Positions 5,258 to 9,803 of a DNA stretch of 9,803 bases are shown here, one piece after another. Origin of the DNA: Lachnospiraceae bacterium (GTDB lineage Bacteria > Bacillota > Clostridia > Lachnospirales > Lachnospiraceae); assembly GCA_017404585.1 (NCBI GenBank), contig JAFRCB010000208.1, positions 1 to 9,803 on the forward strand, in the 5' to 3' direction. Numbering within the stretch: the first letter of the stretch is position 1; the number at the start of each line of letters is the position of its first letter. Under the pieces are notes generated by a model. The model was not told the DNA's origin. It saw only the letters and a program-made list of their open reading frames with translations, and made no database searches. Position numbers and translations under genes: made by a program.

Positions 5258-8200
5258 TCACTCCGCTTCGAACATGTCATCGAATGTTTCCTTAGACATG
5301 AGGATTCTTCTTGGTTTTGTTCCTTCTTCCGGACCGACAACACCCGCTTCGCAGAGCTGATCCATGATGCGGGCCGCTCTGTTAAAACCGATATTGAACA
5401 TTCTCTGCAGCATTCCGATCGAGGCCTTGTCTTTTTCAATGATGAACCTGCCGGCTTCAATGAAATAAGGGTCTCTGTCATCGTCCGGCTTTGCGGTGTT
5501 TTGGACAGAATTATTCATAGATTCGATTATTTTATCTTCGACGTCATTATTATACACTACCTGTTTTGATTGTGAAGATAAAAATTTTACTACTTTTGTA
5601 ATATCGTCGTCAGACACATATGCGCCCTGAAGTCTTGCCGGCTTGGGATAACCCTGCGGATAATACAGCATATCGCCGTTGCCGAGAAGCTTCTCCGCTC
5701 CGTTCATGTCGATGATCGTCCGGCTGTCCACGCCGGAGGATACTGAGAGCGCGATTCTGGACGGCATATTGGCCTTGATGAGTCCGGTGACGACATTGAC
5801 AGACGGCCGCTGGGTGGCAATGACCAGATGGATACCGGCTGCTCTGGCAAGCTGCGCAAGACGGCAGATCGCGTCTTCTACTTCGCCCGGGGCAACCATC
5901 ATAAGGTCTGCCAGCTCATCGACGATGATGAGTATCTGCGGCAGTCTTGCCCTCTTTTCATCATCGGGCAAAGCCTCGTTGATCCGGTCGATCTTCTGAT
6001 TATAAGTCTTGAGATCTCTTACTCCCGGATACTCCGAGAATTTATTGTAGCGGTCATTCATCTCGTGGACTGCCCAGTTAAGGGCGCCCGCGGCCTTCTT
6101 CGGATCGGTGACGACCGGTATGAGCAGATGTGGTATGCCGTCGTAGATCTTGAACTCGACGACCTTGGGGTCGATCATCAGCATCTTGACTTCATCGGGT
6201 GTCGACTTGTAGAGGACACTCATGATCAGCGTATTGATACAGACGGACTTTCCGGATCCGGTAGCTCCGGCGATCAGCAGGTGAGGCATTTTGGCTATAT
6301 CCGAAACGACCGCTTTGCCGGAGATATCTTTTCCGACTGCAAATGTCAGAGGAGCCTTACTCTTCCTGTACTCCTGCGATTCGATCATGTCCCTGAAAGT
6401 GACCGGGGATACTTCCTTGTTGGGGACTTCTATGCCGACGGCGGCCTTTCCCGGAATCGGGGCTTCGATCCTGATTTCCGATGCTGCCAGATTGAGCTTA
6501 ATGTCATCTGTCAGAGCTACGATCCTGGAGACTTTTACGCCCTGCTCGGGCTGAAGCTCGTATCGGGTGACGGTAGGTCCCTTGCTGACATTAATTACAT
6601 GGACGGCTACACCGAAGCTGTTGAAGATCTCTTCCAGTCTGTTGGCCGTTTCAAGCAGCTGTTTTTTGGAGTCTCCGCGAACGACCTCTCCTTTTGTGAG
6701 AAGGTTCACACTTGGAAGTTTATACCTGACCGGCTTCGGAGCTGCATGCCTGATCTCGGAATCAATGCTCAGCACGCCTTCTTCAATCTCCGCCTCCGCA
6801 CTTTTCGGGTTTTTCCGCTGACTGCGGGCAGGGACAGACTCTGCGGGAGCGGCTTCTTCCGATGCTTCCGCATATGGGGGTTCCGCAGTCTGATCGATTT
6901 TCTGAGAGGCTTTCTTTCTTACGGATACAGATTTGACCCTGGGTTCCTCCCGACCTTCATAGGAGAGCTTTCCGTCCTTGCCGACTTTGAAGTCAGTAAG
7001 CGGGATGAATCTTGTATCATCTTCATCTTCCTCTTCATCATCGAAGCCGGAAGTAACTATTTCAGAATTGTTGAAGCTGTCTGCCGATCCCTCAATGAAT
7101 TCGTCATCGTCATCTTCTTCTGAAGCCAGGATTTCCATCACTCCCGAAGCCAGTACTTCATCTCCCTCGGCATCGAAACTGGGCAGAGATGTGTTTTTAT
7201 CTTTCTTCTGTGCAGCTTCAGTCTTGACAGCTCTGGTGTCCTTTCCGGCGAGAACGCCATGAAGGAAGGATGGCATGACGGAATCGTCTGCCTTCCGAAT
7301 CTTAACGCCTTGTTCAGGTGCGACATTGTCAGGTACGGGAGTGATATCAGTCGTGTCACCGATCTGCTCACCGTTGATCGTGATTCGATCTTTAAGACTG
7401 ACAACAGGTTCCGTGCCGGATTCGACAGGCGCTGTAGACTCGATTTTAGCATTTTTCTTTCTTCCTGCCCTGCGTCTGCCTTCTGACTTGTTTTCCGATT
7501 TGGGTGCTTTGCGGGGTTCAACGAATTTTACCGCTTCATCCTCATCCTCGTCCCAGCCGCGGTATTCTTCATTTTCCGCTTTAACCGGTGCCTTTTTCGT
7601 ATGAAGCCTGACGGCTTCCCTTGCGGATATCGGCTCGTCATCATCATCAAAGAAATCGACGTCATCTTCATCCGCATTCTTATTCGAAGTATCTCCGGTT
7701 CTGAGATCCAGTTCCATCTGATGGGCTTCACTCTCGCGCATGCGGCGTTTTATATGTTCGCGCTGTGTGTCCCGCACGCGGCGGACCCTGTCGCGTCCTT
7801 TTCGTCCGAAGAGCGTGAACAGGGGCTTCTGGGTAAGGATTATGAGTGATATGAAAATCATGAAAAGTGTCAGAGTTGCTGTGATGATCGTGTTGAACCC
7901 TGCCTTTTTGGCCGCATAGGCAAAGAGACCGGCTACAATACCGCCGCCTGTCCTGTCAGAAGCGCAGACCGTGAAGTACTCCGTGATTTTGCCAATGCTT
8001 TTATAATCGCTCATTGTCATGAGGTGAAAAAGCATACACATACAAATGAACAGCATAATAAAGCCGATCATCTTTCTGATGATCATGCCGTTTCTTTTGT
8101 TCGCTATGTAAAATGCGCATCCTCCGAACAGGACCAGCGGAAAGATATATGCCATGAGGCCGAACATCCCGAACAGGACATAGTTCGCGGATTTTCCGAA

Positions 8201-8434
8201 CCTGCCTCCGAAGCCGAGAACGCTGACGAACAGAACGACTGAGCATAAAAGGATCAACAAGAGTATAATGTCTCGCCACACCCCGCTCCCGCCGGATGCG
8301 GTCTGTGCCTTTGTCCTGCCTGTCCCGGCTTTGGTGCTGCGGCTTTTGGCTGCACTTTTGTTTCCGGAGGAACGGCTGCCTGACCCGGCGGTAGCCTTTG
8401 GCCTGCTGCCGGTATTTTTTTTCTTAGCTGCCAT
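5258..8434 (-). CDS. ftsK: DNA translocase FtsK/SpoIIIE family
   Basis: Membrane-anchored hexameric ATPase that pumps double-stranded DNA through the division septum to finish chromosome segregation. In spore-formers the SpoIIIE member also packs the forespore chromosome. The 1058 residues comprise a basic, Ser/Gly/Lys-rich N-terminus (1-50) and a membrane domain with about four helices (54-73, 84-109, 118-139, 182-200). A long, highly charged linker follows (about 205-560), with acidic clusters at 254-267, 440-447 and 465-473. The motor domain has Walker A GATGSGKS (723-730), Walker B IIVDELADLMM (836-846) and ATQRPSVNVVTG (873-884). The winged-helix gamma domain that reads DNA polarity sequences is at about 990-1055. 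It is longer than B. subtilis SpoIIIE (~790 aa), mainly because of the linker. The ATG at 8434 has AGGG 6 nt upstream. FtsK and SpoIIIE roles cannot be separated from sequence alone. Confidence 0.97.
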   Translation of the reverse strand: MAAKKKNTGSRPKATAGSGSRSSGNKSAAKSRSTKAGTGRTKAQTASGGSGVWRDIILLLILLCSVVLFVSVLGFGGRFGKSANYVLFGMFGLMAYIFPLVLFGGCAFYIANKRNGMIIRKMIGFIMLFICMCMLFHLMTMSDYKSIGKITEYFTVCASDRTGGGIVAGLFAYAAKKAGFNTIITATLTLFMIFISLIILTQKPLFTLFGRKGRDRVRRVRDTQREHIKRRMRESEAHQMELDLRTGDTSNKNADEDDVDFFDDDDEPISAREAVRLHTKKAPVKAENEEYRGWDEDEDEAVKFVEPRKAPKSENKSEGRRRAGRKKNAKIESTAPVESGTEPVVSLKDRITINGEQIGDTTDITPVPDNVAPEQGVKIRKADDSVMPSFLHGVLAGKDTRAVKTEAAQKKDKNTSLPSFDAEGDEVLASGVMEILASEEDDDDEFIEGSADSFNNSEIVTSGFDDEEEDEDDTRFIPLTDFKVGKDGKLSYEGREEPRVKSVSVRKKASQKIDQTAEPPYAEASEEAAPAESVPARSQRKNPKSAEAEIEEGVLSIDSEIRHAAPKPVRYKLPSVNLLTKGEVVRGDSKKQLLETANRLEEIFNSFGVAVHVINVSKGPTVTRYELQPEQGVKVSRIVALTDDIKLNLAASEIRIEAPIPGKAAVGIEVPNKEVSPVTFRDMIESQEYRKSKAPLTFAVGKDISGKAVVSDIAKMPHLLIAGATGSGKSVCINTLIMSVLYKSTPDEVKMLMIDPKVVEFKIYDGIPHLLIPVVTDPKKAAGALNWAVHEMNDRYNKFSEYPGVRDLKTYNQKIDRINEALPDDEKRARLPQILIIVDELADLMMVAPGEVEDAICRLAQLARAAGIHLVIATQRPSVNVVTGLIKANMPSRIALSVSSGVDSRTIIDMNGAEKLLGNGDMLYYPQGYPKPARLQGAYVSDDDITKVVKFLSSQSKQVVYNNDVEDKIIESMNNSVQNTAKPDDDRDPYFIEAGRFIIEKDKASIGMLQRMFNIGFNRAARIMDQLCEAGVVGPEEGTKPRRILMSKETFDDMFEAE
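5261..5264 (-). promoter_or_regulatory. Ribosome binding site that decides the zinc-ribbon gene start
   Basis: GGAG on the minus strand lies inside the last codons of ftsK and 8 nt before the ATG at 5252. A GTG at 5261-5259 overlaps this motif and could not use it, so the ATG giving an N-terminus MKCRKC is preferred. Confidence 0.65.
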
Positions 8435-8481
8435 ATGTTTCCCTCATAAATCTGTCTTTGTATTTTTAGGGTTTGCGAAAA

Positions 8482-8515
8482 TGCATAAAACACGGGAAGA
8501 TATACTTCCCGCATT
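8482..8515 (-). terminator. Probable intrinsic terminator after uppP
   Basis: In the 124-nt gap between uppP and ftsK, the minus strand forms CGGGAAG-TATAT-CTTCCCG (8493-8511). The stem extends with A-T and G-U pairs to about 11 bp (8489-8515) and is followed by TGTTTTATG. The stem is good and the T-tract moderate. It implies ftsK has its own promoter downstream, but I could not pick a convincing -35/-10 pair in the remaining ~45 nt. Confidence 0.6.
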
Positions 8516-8558
8516 CATGGATTTTCCATCTTGGACGGAGCGCTTACGTGCGCGACCG

Positions 8559-9437
8559 TCAGACCGTGAGTGTAAAATTCAGTACGATTATGACCGCTCC
8601 GATCAGAAAATTGTAGTAGGCGAACTGTGTGAAGCTCCTTGTTCGTATGTAGCGGAGAAGACGCTGGATGAACAGGACGCCGATGAGCAGTGAACATAGT
8701 GTTCCGATTGCGCACATTCCCAGATAATCCGGTGTTATGAGAGTCTCATCGAGAGACAGTATCTCTATGATCAGAGCCCCGATGATGCAGGGTATGGACA
8801 TCAGGTATGCGTAACGTATAGCAAGTCTTTTATTGAAGCCCAGACGAATGCCTGCTGAGAGCATGACAGCCGAATGGGATATGCCGGAGATGACCGTAAA
8901 TCCCTGGGCAATGCCCGCCAGAAATCCTCTGAGTGATGTTATATCTTTGGGAATCTTGTTGCCGGGGTCAAGCTGACCGACAACAATCAAAACGATTCCA
9001 CTCATGAGCATTCCGACACCCGTGTATAAAAGAGACCTCGAGGCGATTGCCGCGACACCCCTCAGAAGAAATCCTAATACGGCAGTCGGTACAGCACCGA
9101 CTGCGATGAGCATCGCAAGACGTCTGTAATTGGAAGTGAGAAGCTTCCTTGTCTTCGGCTCTTCATGCTTTCTGGCTGCCCGAAGGAACGCGAACAGATT
9201 GTGAAATATATCACGAATCATGAGCAGTGACTCAGCAAGAAGTCTTGCGATATCTTTCTGCAGCGCGATCAGGATAGCCAACAGAGTTCCCATATGGACA
9301 CAGACATTAAAAAATGACATGTTATACGGGAGACGGACCAGATGCTCGATGGCTGCCAGATGTCCGGATGAACTGACAGGCAGGAATTCCAATATACCCT
9401 GAATGATACCAAGTATTGCTGAAAGCAGAAATTCCAT
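8559..9437 (-). CDS. uppP: Divergent undecaprenyl-diphosphatase (UppP/BacA) family membrane protein
   Basis: UppP enzymes dephosphorylate undecaprenyl diphosphate at the membrane to recycle the lipid carrier for cell-wall synthesis, and can confer bacitracin resistance. This 292-residue protein has about seven to eight hydrophobic segments. It keeps the first family motif intact: QGILEFLPVSSSGHL (13-27), with Q13, E17, the serines and H26. The second motif, normally PGxSRS, reads SGISHS (184-189), so the conserved arginine is replaced by H188 (codon CAT at 8874-8876) and the proline is lost. Near the C-terminus, where the family usually has a YR pair, it has YYN (N276). Family membership is clear, but phosphatase activity is uncertain; it may be a specialised paralogue. 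The ATG at 9437 begins the expected family N-terminus. The AAAGGA upstream is about 11 nt away, longer than usual. It lies 38 nt after the yebC stop codon. Confidence 0.85.
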   Translation of the reverse strand: MEFLLSAILGIIQGILEFLPVSSSGHLAAIEHLVRLPYNMSFFNVCVHMGTLLAILIALQKDIARLLAESLLMIRDIFHNLFAFLRAARKHEEPKTRKLLTSNYRRLAMLIAVGAVPTAVLGFLLRGVAAIASRSLLYTGVGMLMSGIVLIVVGQLDPGNKIPKDITSLRGFLAGIAQGFTVISGISHSAVMLSAGIRLGFNKRLAIRYAYLMSIPCIIGALIIEILSLDETLITPDYLGMCAIGTLCSLLIGVLFIQRLLRYIRTRSFTQFAYYNFLIGAVIIVLNFTLTV

Positions 9438-9475
9438 ATAGTGCGATATCCTTTACGTGACACTTGCGTGCCGGT

Positions 9476-9803
9476 TTAATCTTCGTCCCAGTTGTGGTAT
9501 ACATTCTGGACGTCATCGCTGGCGTCAAGAAGATCCAGGATCCTGTTCAGATTATTGATCTGCTTCTCGTCTGTGAGCTTGACATATGTCTGGGGGATCA
9601 TTGTGACCTCAGCCTGAGCCATCGGGATGCCCTCTGCCTTGAGTGCTTCCTCGACTTCCTGGAAGGAATCCGGATCTGTGAGGACCTCGTAGCTGTCGTC
9701 TTCCTCGTTGAAGTCCTCTGCGCCTGCGTCGAGCGCGATCATCATGAGGTCATCGGAATCCATCTCACACTCTTCTTTGTCAATAATGATCTGGCCTTTT
9801 TCA
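9476..9803 (-). CDS. yebC: YebC/PmpR family protein, C-terminal part only (start beyond the right edge)
   Basis: YebC-family proteins are cytoplasmic; they have been annotated as transcriptional regulators, and members have been linked to helping ribosomes through proline-rich stretches. The reading frame enters from the right edge and ends at TAA (9476-9478), giving 108 residues. The sequence starts EKGQIIIDKEECEMDSDDLM and continues LDAGAEDFNEEDDSYEVLTDP, the conserved beta-strand and GAEDF block of the family's C-terminal domain. The tail contains VKLTDEKQINNLNRILDLLD and NVYHNWDED, matching the usual DDVQNVYHN ending. The ATG at 9763 is internal, not the start, because the codons above it continue the family sequence. 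About 130 N-terminal residues are expected outside the window. It may share a transcript with uppP, 38 nt downstream. Confidence 0.95.
   Translation of the reverse strand, partial: EKGQIIIDKEECEMDSDDLMMIALDAGAEDFNEEDDSYEVLTDPDSFQEVEEALKAEGIPMAQAEVTMIPQTYVKLTDEKQINNLNRILDLLDASDDVQNVYHNWDED

Noticed and set aside
5259..5261. GTG as start of the zinc-ribbon/TPR gene, overlapping the ftsK stop codon
   Set aside because: The only ribosome site, GGAG at 5261-5264, overlaps this GTG; the ATG at 5252 has proper spacing and gives the usual MKCxxC beginning.
5828..7123. 431-codon open frame on the plus strand
   Set aside because: It lies wholly antisense to ftsK, and its product shows no recognisable domain; the ftsK frame carries all family motifs. 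It is a shadow of ftsK's codon pattern.
9761..9763. ATG at 9763 as a true start of a 95-residue protein
   Set aside because: The frame continues upstream to the window edge with conserved YebC residues, so this is an internal methionine of a gene cut by the window.

Overview
The window looks like a core chromosomal stretch from an anaerobic Firmicute, most likely class Clostridia and possibly Lachnospiraceae-like. The grounds are the gene content and order, the strong AGGAGG-type ribosome binding sites, the near-balanced base composition, and an electron-bifurcating NfnAB pair typical of anaerobes. The taxonomic call is inference, because no rRNA or other taxonomic marker lies in the window. 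All eight genes are on the minus strand, so transcription runs from the high to the low coordinates. I see no mobile-element gene, tRNA, rRNA or CRISPR array. No gene-free stretch exceeds about 150 bases.

In order of transcription: the 3' part of a YebC/PmpR-family gene (entering from the right edge); a divergent UppP/BacA-family membrane protein; a probable terminator; a large FtsK/SpoIIIE DNA translocase; and, 5 nt later, a membrane protein with a zinc ribbon, TPR repeats and chitobiase-type domains. A 137-nt leader with hairpins and a possible promoter follows. Then come nfnA and nfnB, overlapping by one base (TAATG) and followed by a good intrinsic terminator. Last are rlmH (23S rRNA methyltransferase) and phoH (predicted RNA-linked ATPase), the latter running off the left edge with only its C-terminal tip missing.

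Functionally there are three groups. The first is envelope and chromosome maintenance: the UppP-like protein, FtsK, and the zinc-ribbon/TPR protein probably translated in coupling with FtsK. The second is redox balancing, where NfnA and NfnB exchange electrons between NADH, reduced ferredoxin and NADPH. The third is ribosome and RNA biology: rlmH, phoH and the YebC-family protein.

Most of the window is ordinary housekeeping sequence. The points most worth a second look are: the UppP-family protein, which lacks two conserved arginines (His at 188, Asn at 276) while keeping its first motif; the unusual architecture of the zinc-ribbon/TPR/chitobiase protein; the structured leader before nfnA; and a GC-rich, alternatively foldable hairpin before rlmH that resembles the end structures of IS200/IS605-type elements. 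I found no convincing new multi-gene system.
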